Below are positions 17,088-26,633 of a stretch of DNA of 64,000 nt, one piece after another. The position numbers were made by a program, and so were the translations under genes. The stretch spans positions 412,090-476,089 of the forward strand of contig JAFFTF010000002.1 of the NCBI GenBank assembly GCA_022803075.1, written 5' to 3'. The stretch's first letter is position 1, and each line of letters opens with the position of its first letter. The notes under the pieces were generated by a model. It was not told the DNA's origin. It made no database searches and was given only the letters and a program-made list of their open reading frames with translations. This stretch comes from Micrococcales bacterium 31B (GTDB taxonomy: Bacteria; Actinomycetota; Actinomycetes; Actinomycetales; Dermabacteraceae).

Positions 17088-18476
17088 ATGGGATTTCTCA
17101 GTTGGTTCCACGACAGCACGGCCGGGCTGCTGACCCTCGCGGCCCTCGGCATCGCGCTGCTGCTCGTGCTCATTATTCGGGTCAAACTCGAGCCCTTCAT
17201 CGCATTGATCGTGGTGGGGTTCGCCGTGGCACTGCTCGGCGGCGTGAGCATTGAAGACCTCGTCGGCAGCGCCACGAAGGCGAACGAATCCGTGCTCGAA
17301 TCGGGCTTTGCGGGCACGCTCGGCCACGTCACGGCCATCATCGGCCTCGGCACGGTGCTCGGGGCGATCCTCGAACGCTCGGGCGCGGCCGAGGTGCTGC
17401 TCGACCGACTCGTGCGCGTGTTCGGCGAGAAGGGCACGCCCTACGCAATGGGTCTCGCGGGATTCATTCTCGGCATCCCCGTGTTCTTCGACATCGGCAT
17501 CTTCGTGCTGGCTCCCCTCGTCTACGTGGGCGCGCGGCGCGGCGGCGGCTCGCTGGCGAAGTACGCGTTCCCGCTGCTCGCGGGCCTGTCGGTAACGCAT
17601 TGCCTGCTGCCCCCGCATCCCGGTCCCGTCGCGGCGGCCGGAATGTTCGGGGTTGACCTCGGCTGGGTGATTTTGTTTGGCCTCATCTGCGGGATACCGG
17701 CCTTCGTGCTCGCGGGGTGGTACGGCATGTGGATCGGCGAGAAGATCAACAACGCGGTGCCGGAGGACATGGTGATGGAGAAGTCGGAGGCCGACCTGAG
17801 CCGCACGCCGCCGCCGCTCGCGCTCGTGCTGCTCGCCATCGGTCTGCCGATGGTGCTAATTCTCGGCGGTACCTTCGGCAATATCTTTCTGCCCGCCTCG
17901 GGTTTCCGCTCGTTCCTGCTGCTCGTGGGCACCCCCACGGTGGCCCTCACGCTCGCGGTGCTGATCTCGGGCTGGCTGCTGTGCCTGCGGCGCGGCATGA
18001 CGCTCGCTGAGGTGAACGAGATGATCTCGAAGTCGCTGCACCCGGTGGGCATGCTGCTGCTCGTCATCGGCGCGGGTGCCTTCTTTGGCAAGGTGCTCTC
18101 GGCTACGGGTGTCGGCGACGCAGTGGCCGATTCGCTGGCCGGCGCGGGCATGCCGCTCATTGTGGCGGCGTTCGTGATCTCGTCCGGGCTGCGTATCGCG
18201 CAGGGCAGCGCCACGGTGGCCATCGTGACCACGGGCGGCATTCTCACGAACTCGGTCGCCGCGGGTGGTTTCAGCCAGCCCCAGCTCGCGCTGATTTTGA
18301 TCGGGGTCGCGTGCGGCTCGGTGATCGCCGGTCACGTAAACGACGGCGGGTTCTGGATCATCTCGCGCTACTTCAACATCAGCGTCAAAGACATGCTGAA
18401 GTCGTGGACCGTGCTCGAAACCATCATTTCGTTCGTGGGCTTCGGCATCGCCATTACCCTGTGGCAGTTCGTGTAG
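17088..18476 (+). CDS. GntP-family permease (gluconate/D-serine type)
   Basis: 462-residue secondary transporter with about 12-14 helices. GntP-family features include GAILERSGAAEVL, GIPVFFDIGIFVLAPL, HCLLPPHPGPVAAA and the GHVNDGGFWIISRYF segment near the C-terminus. The family includes gluconate (GntP) and D-serine (DsdX) permeases. RBS AAAGGA precedes ATG 17088. Position after the D-aminoacylase supports uptake of a D-amino acid or its N-acyl form. Confidence 0.9.
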   Translation: MGFLSWFHDSTAGLLTLAALGIALLLVLIIRVKLEPFIALIVVGFAVALLGGVSIEDLVGSATKANESVLESGFAGTLGHVTAIIGLGTVLGAILERSGAAEVLLDRLVRVFGEKGTPYAMGLAGFILGIPVFFDIGIFVLAPLVYVGARRGGGSLAKYAFPLLAGLSVTHCLLPPHPGPVAAAGMFGVDLGWVILFGLICGIPAFVLAGWYGMWIGEKINNAVPEDMVMEKSEADLSRTPPPLALVLLAIGLPMVLILGGTFGNIFLPASGFRSFLLLVGTPTVALTLAVLISGWLLCLRRGMTLAEVNEMISKSLHPVGMLLLVIGAGAFFGKVLSATGVGDAVADSLAGAGMPLIVAAFVISSGLRIAQGSATVAIVTTGGILTNSVAAGGFSQPQLALILIGVACGSVIAGHVNDGGFWIISRYFNISVKDMLKSWTVLETIISFVGFGIAITLWQFV

Positions 18477-18490
18477 CCGATTTTTGGGGA

Positions 18491-18552
18491 GGACGCGCGC
18501 GCGCCGCGCTGGCAGGTCACCTGGCGTGCCAGCGTGGCACCGGAGCGTCCGG
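18491..18552. repeat. Inverted pair of dispersed repeats between convergent genes
   Basis: The 25-bp unit at 18491-18515 (identical to 13387-13411) faces a second unit, GCCAGCGTGGCACC then GGAGCGTCC, at about 18527-18549. They can pair as a long imperfect stem (GGACGC...CTGGCA with TGCCAG...GCGTCC). The pair sits between the GntP and fucosidase stops and may act as a bidirectional terminator. Confidence 0.65.
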
Positions 18553-18575
18553 GATGGTGCGGCGGGTGGCGGTGC

Positions 18576-21245
18576 CTACACGCCGACGATCTCCCACACT
18601 TGCCGCTGGTCGCCCTCGATCGCGGGAGCCACGGTGACCTCGGCGCCCGCCCCGGAGGCCAGCACGAAGCCCGTCTGCGGCGCCTCGATCAGCACCCCGC
18701 CGCCGCCCACGGGGCGCAGGCGCCAGGCCTGATTCGCCGACCCGCTCGCCCCCCACAGAATGACCGGGGCGCCCGGAGCGGTGGGCCCCGACTCAACATC
18801 GGCGACGAACCCCGAGTCGACGCTGCGGAGGCTAAGCTGACCGAGCTCGGCCCGGTCGAACACCCAGCGTTCGTGCGCCGCACCCGTCGCGGGGGCGCAG
18901 TTCAGTCGCGCCCCGGCGTCACGGGAGCCACCCTGCACGCCGAGCGTGTTGCCCGTCGCGCGATTGCGCAGGGTGACGGGCGCGCCCGGGGCCAGCGGTG
19001 TCACGGTCAGGCTCGCCCCCGCCGCGAGGGTGATCTGCTCTGCCCAGCCGCCGTGCCGCACGTCCACGGTGAGGGCCGCGGTCGAAGGGTTCGCGAACGA
19101 CGCGCTCGTCACCCCGCCCGCGGACCATTCGAGGTCGACTATGAGCCCGGCCCGAGTGCCCACGCCGCGGGCGCTGCCCCGGGCCGCCCAGGCGTCCGGG
19201 AGCGCGGGCAGCAGGTGTACGCTGCCGGGGCTCGAATGCACGATCAGGTCGAGCGCGGCGGCGGCGAGTCCGAAGTTGGCGTCGATCTGGAACGCGCTCG
19301 AACTACCGAACGAGTACTGGTCGAAGAGGTTGGCCGAGAGTCCGTTGCTGAAGTTCTCGGAGGGTCGAATAGCTAACCGGAACGCCGCGTAGGCGCGGCT
19401 CGCGTCGTGCAGCCGGGCCCACGCGAGGGAACGCCACGCGACTCCCCAGCCGAAGGAATCCTCGCCGCGGTCGAGCAGCGCGGCCTGCATCGCGCGCAGC
19501 AGCGACAGTTCCGATCGCTGCACCGTGATGCGATCGCCCGGCGAGAGGCCCACGAAGGGCGACAGGTGACGGTGGTGAAACTCCCCCGTCACCCCAGGGT
19601 CGAGCCATTCTTGCAGCTGGCCCGAGCCCGGGTTGACGCGCGGCAGTTTGAGCCTGCCGCGCAGGTCGGTGGCTGCGGCGGCGAGGTCGGTGTCGGTGCC
19701 GAGCACTCTCGCCGCGGCGGCGAAACTGGTGAACAGGTTGTAGACGAGTTCTTGGCCGTAGGTGATGCCGCGGGCCTTGGGGCCGTGCTCGGGCGACCAG
19801 TCCATGTCGTCGACGAGCACCCGCGCACCCGGATGGTCGGGGTCGTCGATCTCAACGAGCCGCGCCTGCCAGAACTCGACCGCGCCGCGCAGCACGGGCA
19901 TGATGCGCGCGAGGTATTCGCGGTCGCGGTGAAACCAGTAGTGGTCCATGAGATTCTGGCAGAGCCAGGCGTTGCCCGCGGGGCCCCAATCCCAGCCCCC
20001 GCCGCCCCAGATGTTGGTCGAGATGGGCACGGTCCAGCCGGCCACCTGCCCGCTGGAGTTGCGGTAGGCATTCTCGGGTCGTTGGAACATGCTGGCCGTC
20101 GCGCGGGTCCAGCCGGGCAGTTGGTCGACGCAGTAGTCGGCGAGCGGGGTGAAGGTGGGGCCGAGGCCGGCCCGGTCGGCGAGCCAATAGTTCATCTGCA
20201 GGTTGATGTCGACGTGGTAATCGCTCGACCAGGCGGGCTCGTTGGTGTCGAGCCAGAGCCCCTGCAGGGTGCTCGGCAGGCTGTCGCGCGAGCTGGCGAT
20301 GGCGAGGTACCGGCCAAACTGCACGGTCGCGACCTCGAGCTCGGGGTCGGGGGTGCCCGCGTGGTGCGCCACGAGGCGATCCCACGTGGGCCGGTTCTTC
20401 TGGTCGGACGCCGTGGTGCCCAGGTCGAGCGCGAAACCATTGTAGAGGGCGCGGTAGTCGTCGAGGTGACGTTCGAGCAGGGCGTCCGGGCCGAGCGCCG
20501 CCGCGGCCCGTAGTTTTGCGGTCACGGCGTCGAGCGTCACGAGGCCCTGATCGAGGTAGCCGCGGCCCGCGTCGGCCACGTAGTTGGTGCCCGTCGTGGC
20601 GATCACCGTGACGCGCCGGGCCCCGCTGAAAGTGACGCTGCCGCCGCAGACCGCCACGCTGCCGGAGTCGACCGTTACGGTGGCCGCGGCCGCGTACGTG
20701 AGGCCGTTCGAGATGCGGCCGCCGAGGTGCACCGAGTTCTCGCCCGTGCCCGCCTGCTCGCTGAACGCGGCGTCGAAGCCCTGGCCGCCCCCGTGGGTGC
20801 CCTGCATCGCGATGCTGCCGCTCACGGGCGCGGTCGCACTGAGGTCGTAGACGAGCACGTCGTCGGGGTGGCTCGCGTAGCAGACCCGCGTGACGCTCGC
20901 CCCTCCTACCGCATATTCGCAGGTCGCGAGGCCGTTGCTGAGGTCGAGCACGCGGCGGTACCCGCTCGTCCCGCCGAGGGCGTGACCGTCCACCGTGACC
21001 GTGAGCCTCGCGAGCTGAGTGAAGGTGCCGAACTCCAGATTGTGGTAGCTGGGTCCGTTGCCCGCGGGTCGCAAGTTGCCGTCTCCCGTCCACAGGGTGC
21101 AGTCGGTGAGATTCACGAGGTCGACGCCAGGGTCGCCGAGCACGAGGCCGCCGAGGCGTCCGTTACCGAGCGGCAGCCCGTCGAACATCATGCGCTCGAC
21201 GCTCGCGGGCGCGGCATAGGTGAGGGTGAGGGGGTCGGGATACAC
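18576..21245 (-). CDS. GH95 alpha-L-fucosidase-like enzyme with ricin-type lectin tail
   Basis: 889 residues. The glycoside hydrolase family 95 architecture runs from PLGNGRLGGLVLG at the N-terminus, through VDINLQMNYW (about 350) and SPEHGP (about 485), to FQIDANFG (about 655), carrying the Asn, Glu and Asp used by GH95 fucosidases. Residues from about 755 form a ricin B-like domain with three QxW-type motifs (HERWVF, NQAWRL, RQVWEI). GTG 21245 is chosen because GGAGG lies 5 nt upstream. No signal peptide is visible with any plausible start, so secretion is not supported. GH95 also contains galactosidases. Confidence 0.88.
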   Translation of the reverse strand: MYPDPLTLTYAAPASVERMMFDGLPLGNGRLGGLVLGDPGVDLVNLTDCTLWTGDGNLRPAGNGPSYHNLEFGTFTQLARLTVTVDGHALGGTSGYRRVLDLSNGLATCEYAVGGASVTRVCYASHPDDVLVYDLSATAPVSGSIAMQGTHGGGQGFDAAFSEQAGTGENSVHLGGRISNGLTYAAAATVTVDSGSVAVCGGSVTFSGARRVTVIATTGTNYVADAGRGYLDQGLVTLDAVTAKLRAAAALGPDALLERHLDDYRALYNGFALDLGTTASDQKNRPTWDRLVAHHAGTPDPELEVATVQFGRYLAIASSRDSLPSTLQGLWLDTNEPAWSSDYHVDINLQMNYWLADRAGLGPTFTPLADYCVDQLPGWTRATASMFQRPENAYRNSSGQVAGWTVPISTNIWGGGGWDWGPAGNAWLCQNLMDHYWFHRDREYLARIMPVLRGAVEFWQARLVEIDDPDHPGARVLVDDMDWSPEHGPKARGITYGQELVYNLFTSFAAAARVLGTDTDLAAAATDLRGRLKLPRVNPGSGQLQEWLDPGVTGEFHHRHLSPFVGLSPGDRITVQRSELSLLRAMQAALLDRGEDSFGWGVAWRSLAWARLHDASRAYAAFRLAIRPSENFSNGLSANLFDQYSFGSSSAFQIDANFGLAAAALDLIVHSSPGSVHLLPALPDAWAARGSARGVGTRAGLIVDLEWSAGGVTSASFANPSTAALTVDVRHGGWAEQITLAAGASLTVTPLAPGAPVTLRNRATGNTLGVQGGSRDAGARLNCAPATGAAHERWVFDRAELGQLSLRSVDSGFVADVESGPTAPGAPVILWGASGSANQAWRLRPVGGGGVLIEAPQTGFVLASGAGAEVTVAPAIEGDQRQVWEIVGV

Positions 21246-21305
21246 GGCTGCCTCCGCGGTCGTATGGTGAAGGGTGGCGGACGCCACAGGTGCTGCGGCG
21301 CAACG

Positions 21306-21800
21306 TTAATCGACGAGCGACTTCCAAAAGACAACTTTGTCGTCGCCGGGTCCGTAGTAGTCGCGAATGCGGGCTTCCTCGTCAAAACCGCGCGCTGCGT
21401 AGAAGGCGCGGGCAGTGCGAAAATGCGGCAAGCTCGACGTCTCCACAATCAACACGCGGGCATTCTCCTCGCCGACTTTGCGAAGCCCCTCTTCGATGTG
21501 CCCGATAAGGCCTGTGCCCACTCCACTCCCGTGTTCCCTTGGTTCGACCGCAATGAAGTAGAGGTTCCACACGCGGTCGGCAAAGGGCTCCGGGGCGACG
21601 TAAGCGGCCGCCACCACGTTACCCTCGGGTCGGGCCGACACCCACCACGAGTGGCCCTCCAAGGAGCCGCTCATGACGTCATCAAAAACATTGAGGAGGC
21701 TTCCCACCTCGTCCGCAGCAAACATGAGGCTTGCGACTGCCAACTCGGCAATTGCAGGTCTGTCGTCGGTAGTCGCAGCTCGAATCAGAACGTGGCCCAA
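21306..21800 (-). CDS. GNAT family N-acetyltransferase
   Basis: 164 residues. An acetyl-CoA-dependent transferase fold is indicated by VWNLYFIAVEPREHGSGVGTGL, which contains the R/Q-x-x-G-x-G/A loop, and by a C-terminal FYAARGF motif. The substrate is unknown. TTG 21800 is the start, with AAAAGGAG 8 nt upstream. It sits singly between the fucosidase gene (stops 60 bp downstream of it) and the broken aldehyde dehydrogenase. Confidence 0.85.
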   Translation of the reverse strand: MGHVLIRAATTDDRPAIAELAVASLMFAADEVGSLLNVFDDVMSGSLEGHSWWVSARPEGNVVAAAYVAPEPFADRVWNLYFIAVEPREHGSGVGTGLIGHIEEGLRKVGEENARVLIVETSSLPHFRTARAFYAARGFDEEARIRDYYGPGDDKVVFWKSLVD

Positions 21801-21914
21801 GGTCTGTGCTCCTTTTCATGGTGTGTGCCCACCATAACCCGCCGACCCGGCCCCGCGAGCGTCCGCACCAATCGCCTCATCACCCCCTGCGACCGCGCCC
21901 CACAGACACGACAA

Positions 21915-21956
21915 CGCGAGGGCCTGACCCGTGTGACACCGAATCAGACCCTCGCG
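21915..21956. terminator. Hairpin downstream of aldehyde dehydrogenase
   Basis: CGCGAGGG pairs with CCCTCGCG, extended by CTGA/TCAG after one mismatch, with a 16-nt loop. A second small stem, TCAGGT-N6-ACCTGA, lies at 22003-22020, nearer the stop codon. Confidence 0.6.
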
Positions 21957-22038
21957 GTCTCGTCGCTCACATCGCTCCGCCGACCTACTCAGTGGCGCGA
22001 ACTCAGGTCACCTCACCTGACATGATCGCGGGAGAGAT

Positions 22039-23498
22039 TTAGAGATCCGCGGCCTTATTGACCGTGATCGTCTGCCAGTTGGTGTACTCGGTGAGGCCAT
22101 GCAGGGAGTTCTCGCAACCGAGACCCGACTGCTTGTGACCGCCGAACGCCTGGCCCGGCCCAGACTGGCGCACCTCGTTGACCCAGACGGTGCCCGCCTC
22201 GATCTGACCCGCGATGCGTTCCAGAGCCTCCTGATCTTTGCCCCACACCGAGGCACCGAGGCCCCACTGCGTATCGTTGGCGCGAGCGATCACGTCTTTC
22301 TCGTCGCTCCACTTGAGGAGCGGCAGGATGGGCCCGAAGGGTTCTTCCTGCACCAGTTTGGAATCCTCCGGCGGGTTGTCCACGAGGGTGATCGGCACGA
22401 ACCAGCCGGGCAGCGACTCGTCGATCTCGCCGCCGAGCGCGAAGGTGTGCCCCTGCGCCTGGCTGTCTGCGAAGAACTCCTTCACTATTTCGTACTGGGG
22501 TGCGTTCTGGATCGGGCCGAGGCCCGTATCGCTGTCGAAGCCGTCACCCACCTTGATGCCCTTGGCGAACTCCACCAGCGCATCGCGCACCGCGTCGTAA
22601 ACCTCCTCGTGAATATAGAGGCGCTTCGTCGCGTTGCAGAACTGGGCGTTGTTTTGGAACGCGGCCCAGAACAACTGAGGTGCCACCGTCGCGGGGTCCA
22701 CATCGGGCAGCACAATGGCGGGGTCGTTACCACCGAGTTCGAGCGTGATGCGCTTGATCGTATTCGCGGCGGACGCCATCACGTGACGGCCCGTCTCCGT
22801 GCTGCCGGTGAAGGCGATCTTGGCGAATCCATCGTGCGCGGTCATGTGCTTGCCGAGCTCGTCGCCGCCGGTGATGACGTTGAAGACACCCGGGGGCAGA
22901 ATGTCTCGCGCCAACTCGGCCAACTTCAGCGTGGTGAGCGGCGTGAAGGGGCTGGGCGTCACGACGATCGTGTTGCCCGAGACGAGCGCGGGGGCGATCT
23001 TCCAATTGGCCAGAAGAATGGGGAAGTTCCAGGGGGTAATGGCGCCGACGACGCCGAGCGGCGTGTACCGGGTCACGACCTTGCGCTCTTCGTTGTCGAG
23101 CAGCACCTCGGGCTCGAGACGCTGCTTCGCGATCTCATCACACCAAATAGCCGAGCTGAAGACCTCCCATTCCGCGCCTGCACGCGGCTTGCCCTGCTCA
23201 AGCGTCAGGAGCGTCATCAACTCTTCTGCGTTGTCACGAATCAGGCCACCCAAGGCCACGACCGCAGCGGCGCGGTCTTCGACAGGAGTGGCTGCCCAAC
23301 CGGGGAACGCGCGCGAAGCGGCAGCGATCGCCTGATCCAACTGCTCCGTCGAAGCGTCTGGGGCGTGGGCGATCACCTCACGCGTTGCCGGATTATATAC
23401 TTCAAGGTTGCCGGTGCGGTCTCTGCCCGGCCATCGATTGTCATGCTCCAGTCGTCGTCAAAGGTGACGGGTTGACGGTCCAAGTCTGCAATTGTCAT
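22039..23498 (-). pseudogene. Aldehyde dehydrogenase, 1-nt frameshift near its start
   Basis: NAD(P)-dependent aldehyde dehydrogenase. The ATG at 23496-23498 has GGAGG 5 nt upstream and begins MTIADLDRQPVTFDDDW, but after APATL the frame shifts. The message reads CTTGAAGTATATAATCCG, whereas one more G would give the family segment EVYNPATREVIAHAPD, which continues in the next frame down to 22039. The rest is intact, including TPWNFPIL, TGSTETG, LELGGNDP (catalytic Glu) and QFCNATKRLY (catalytic Cys). Either a real inactivating deletion near 23400 or a base-call error. An internal start near 23376 would lack the first strands of the fold. Confidence 0.85.
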
Positions 23499-23708
23499 GC
23501 GATCCTCCGTTTGTCGCGTCATCGCGATACTGGCGACGTTGCCGACCACGTTGCCGGCAAGCACCAGGCTAGGAGCCTAGCGCTTGCTGCGGTACCCCCA
23601 AAAGGAGGGGAAGCCAACCGCACGCGCGGCATCCATGGGCATTTCGGACTTACTAAGGTGCCGCGTCCAGCTTCAGCCCAGTGAATTTTTGAAGATAGGG
23701 GTCCCGCG

Positions 23709-24140
23709 ATGGAGAGAGACATCGATCCGCTGCTGTCCACCCTGCTGGACATTCGCACGGTGTTCGACCCCGAGACGGCGGTGGCGCGCACGCTTCGCGA
23801 TGCCGTCGGCGGAGAGAATCCGAGTTCCGCGGTCGTGTGGGTCGCGCTGCGCGACCCGGGCAGCGGACTCGTCATCGAGCATGTGCTCGGCCAGCGCACG
23901 CACGAACTCGACCGGCTCGACATTCCTATCGGCCAGGGGCTTACCGGCAAGGTGTTCGAGCGCGCCAGCATTCATTGGCTCGAGGAGTATTCCGAATCCG
24001 CAGCGATCAGCCACGAGTTTGACGAGATCATCGAGGCCGAGCTCGTGCGCCGTATGGTCGCCGCCCCGCGACTACGTGATCGTCTCGAGGGACCCTGGGG
24101 TCCCATCAGTGGAGGTCTCTTGGGTCCTCACCGAAGCTGA
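23709..24140 (+). pseudogene. Truncated GAF-domain regulator
   Basis: About 120 residues match the N-terminal GAF sensor of actinobacterial regulators (AVARTLRDAVGGENPSS, IGQGLTGKVFERAS, EAELVRRMVAAP). Family homology stops at about 24068, before the remaining GAF strands and any DNA-binding domain, and the frame then runs into unrelated sequence ending GLLGPHRS. Divergent from the aldehyde dehydrogenase, the usual setting for a GAF activator of such genes. Both partners are damaged. Confidence 0.65.
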
Positions 24141-24246
24141 CAACGACAACGCAGCCAAAGGGGGGTTCCAGGTCCCGACCGTGCCACTCGTGGACGCGGC
24201 TGACCTGTTCAAAGCAGTTTTCTTCGACGGGAAGGTCAGCAGGTAG
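24070..24246 (+). pseudogene. Orphan C-terminal gene fragment
   Basis: A reading frame with coding character (DYVIVSRDPGVPSVEV, then FQVPTVPLVDAADLFKAVFF) begins at the point where the GAF homology ends, in a different register, and stops at TAG 24244. It looks like the 3' end of another gene joined here by recombination. I do not recognise the family. Bases 24247-24398 hold no further feature I can support. Confidence 0.35.
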
Positions 24247-24398
24247 CGAGATGCCACTAGCGCTGGAAGCTGCCAGGGCAATTCTTGATACCGAAGCTCC
24301 CGCGTCAACAAAGCGTCCTCGTCTCGCGAAAGTGAAGATTGCGAGACTTCGCTGATCACATAGTGGCAGTCGTGGCTGAGCAGTCAGGTGAACGGTAA

Positions 24399-25640
24399 TC
24401 ATTTCGAGACGCTGCCCAGGGCGGCGGGCTCTTCCTCCGCAGCGCGCTTGCTGCCGACCAGTAGCAGGCACGACGCGCCCGCTAGCAACACTGCCCCGGT
24501 GGTGACCAGCCCGAGCGGAAGGATGCTGAGGGATCCAGCGAGACCGACGAGCGGGGCTGCGACGCCGCCGAAGCCGAAACGGACGGTGCCCAGCACAGAC
24601 CCGGCCGTGCCCGCCATCTGCGGGTACTTGGCCAGGGCCAGCGTCGTGGCCGGTGGGCCGGAAACCAACACCCCAAAGGCCAGCAGTAACAGTGCCACGA
24701 TCACGGCTCCGACCGGCACGTGAATCAGCCCGGCGACGACTAGGCCAACCGCGCCCGCCCCGGCGACAACGACGCCGATCACGAGGGTGCCGACTACGCT
24801 CCAGCGCTCCGCAAGTCGTCCGCCGAGCCAGCCCGCGATCACACCGCCAACGTTGTTGAGCGCGAAGCACGCCGCGTACCACTGCGGGGAGAGCCCGTAG
24901 ATGTCTTGCAGCACGAATGTCGAGCCCGCCAGGTAGGCGAACACGGCGGCGAACATGAAGCCCTGGTTGAGCACCGCACCGATGAACATCCGGTCACCGA
25001 ACAGCGTCCGATAGTCCCGCGTCGTCTGAGCGAAGCCGCCGCTGGTGCGCCGATCGTCGGGCAACGTCTCACGGAACACGACAAGCACCGCGACCAGAAT
25101 CAGCGCACCGAGGACGGCCAGGAACACGAACAGCCCGCGCCAGTCGACGACCGAGGTCAGTAGGCCGCCGAGCATCGGCCCGACGATCGCGGCCATCGAT
25201 CCCGTTACGGCGAGCCGACCGTAGAAGCGAATCAGTTGCGTGCCGTCGAAGACGTCGCGGCCGGCGGCCTGGGCGATGACGATGCCCACTCCCCCGGCCA
25301 GGCCCTGCACGAACCGGACCGCGATAAGGACCTCGACGCTCGGGCTGACGGCGCACAGGATCGACGTGGCGATGTAGGCGAGGACGCCGACGAGGAGGAT
25401 GCGGCGGCGTCCAAACTGGTCCGAGATGGGCCCGGAGACCAGTTGCCCGGCGGCTAGGCCTATCAGGCAGGCGGTTACGGTGAGCTGAGCGATCGAGGTG
25501 TGCGCACCGAGCTCGCGGGTGAGCGCCGGCAGCGCCGGGAGGTAGAGGTCCATCGAAATGGGACCGAAGGTCGTCAGCAGAAGCAGAAGCCAGGGCAGCA
25601 GGCGCGACGCCGTGGCGCGAGGGTTAGATGTGGTGGTCAT
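24399..25640 (-). CDS. MFS drug exporter (Bcr/CflA type)
   Basis: 413-residue proton-coupled exporter with 12 helices. The Bcr/CflA signature is in helix 1 (FGPISMDLYLPALPAL), MFS loop 2-3 reads GPISDQFGRRRILL, and RFVQGLAGGVG is present. Such proteins export drugs or cysteine derivatives. AAGGAG lies 11 nt before ATG 25640, rather far. It is downstream of and co-oriented with an aldo-keto reductase (67-bp gap), probably one transcript. Confidence 0.88.
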   Translation of the reverse strand: MTTTSNPRATASRLLPWLLLLLTTFGPISMDLYLPALPALTRELGAHTSIAQLTVTACLIGLAAGQLVSGPISDQFGRRRILLVGVLAYIATSILCAVSPSVEVLIAVRFVQGLAGGVGIVIAQAAGRDVFDGTQLIRFYGRLAVTGSMAAIVGPMLGGLLTSVVDWRGLFVFLAVLGALILVAVLVVFRETLPDDRRTSGGFAQTTRDYRTLFGDRMFIGAVLNQGFMFAAVFAYLAGSTFVLQDIYGLSPQWYAACFALNNVGGVIAGWLGGRLAERWSVVGTLVIGVVVAGAGAVGLVVAGLIHVPVGAVIVALLLLAFGVLVSGPPATTLALAKYPQMAGTAGSVLGTVRFGFGGVAAPLVGLAGSLSILPLGLVTTGAVLLAGASCLLLVGSKRAAEEEPAALGSVSK

Positions 25641-25707
25641 TCTTGGTGGTGCTCCTTGGGGTGAAGTGCGGCATGGTGTGGACGTCGCGCAGCGGGTATT
25701 AGTCGTC

Positions 25708-26520
25708 TCAGACGTGCTCGGGGTCCCAGCCGAGGTATCGGCCGGTGTTCAGGGAATCGATGGCCGCCATGTCAGCGGCAGAGAGCGCGAAGCCCGTCAA
25801 GGCAAGGTTTTCGACGATCCGAAAGGGTGTGGCGGTCTTCGGGATCGCTATTCGGCCCTGCTGCAGGTGCCAGCGCAAGATCACCTGCGCCGGCGTCCGG
25901 CTGTGTTGCTCGGCGATTCGTGCGACCGTTGCGTGCTTGGGTCCCGACCCCATGCCGAGCGGAGAGTATGCCTCCGTGGCGATACCGAGCTCGGCCGCGT
26001 AGTGCTGTAGTGCTCGCTGCTGATAGCCCGGGTGGCACTCCACCTGGTTCACCACGGGCACCGCGCCGCCGAGATCCACCAACTCTTGCAAGTACGTCTC
26101 GGTGAAGTTCGAAACCCCAATCGAGCGGACCAGACCGTCGGACTGCGCCTGCTGCATCGCTTCCCACGCGGCGAAGCGGAGCCGGTGCCTCGGCACGGGC
26201 CAGTGAATCAGGTACAGGTCGACGTGCTCCAGGCCCAACTCTTCGAGGCTGTGCTCGAGGGCCGCGCGCGCCCGGCCCATGTCGGAGGTGTCGAGCTTCG
26301 TGACGACGAAGAGGTCATGGCGGGCGATCCCGGAGTCGCGGATTGCCTTGCCCACGCCGCGCTCGTTTCCATACGCGGGGGCGGTGTCGATGTGTCGGTA
26401 GCCGGCCTCCAACGCTGCGGCGACCGTCGGCACGGTCCGGCCTCCCGTAATCTGCCAGACACCGAAACCGAGCTGGGGGATACAGTTGCCGTCGTGGAAC
26501 TCCAGGGTGGGAATCGTCAA
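25708..26520 (-). CDS. Aldo/keto reductase (2,5-diketo-gluconate reductase-like)
   Basis: 270-residue NADPH-dependent carbonyl reductase of the AKR superfamily. The catalytic tetrad is D45, Y50, K75 and H106 (HIDTAPAYGNE, VTKLDT, LIHWP), and IPKTATPFRIVENL forms the cofactor site. Cytoplasmic. It sits between the exporter and the XRE regulator, all on the minus strand, suggesting a small detoxification set. Confidence 0.9.
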   Translation of the reverse strand: MTIPTLEFHDGNCIPQLGFGVWQITGGRTVPTVAAALEAGYRHIDTAPAYGNERGVGKAIRDSGIARHDLFVVTKLDTSDMGRARAALEHSLEELGLEHVDLYLIHWPVPRHRLRFAAWEAMQQAQSDGLVRSIGVSNFTETYLQELVDLGGAVPVVNQVECHPGYQQRALQHYAAELGIATEAYSPLGMGSGPKHATVARIAEQHSRTPAQVILRWHLQQGRIAIPKTATPFRIVENLALTGFALSAADMAAIDSLNTGRYLGWDPEHV

Positions 26521-26633
26521 GACTCGATCCTTCTATGCGAGATGCCGTGGCGCCTTGTCGCGCCACCGCATCTAGCGTCACCTGGATCCGCACTGGGGTG
26601 AGAGGACCTGTCAGTCACCCCCGGCCAGCGGGA

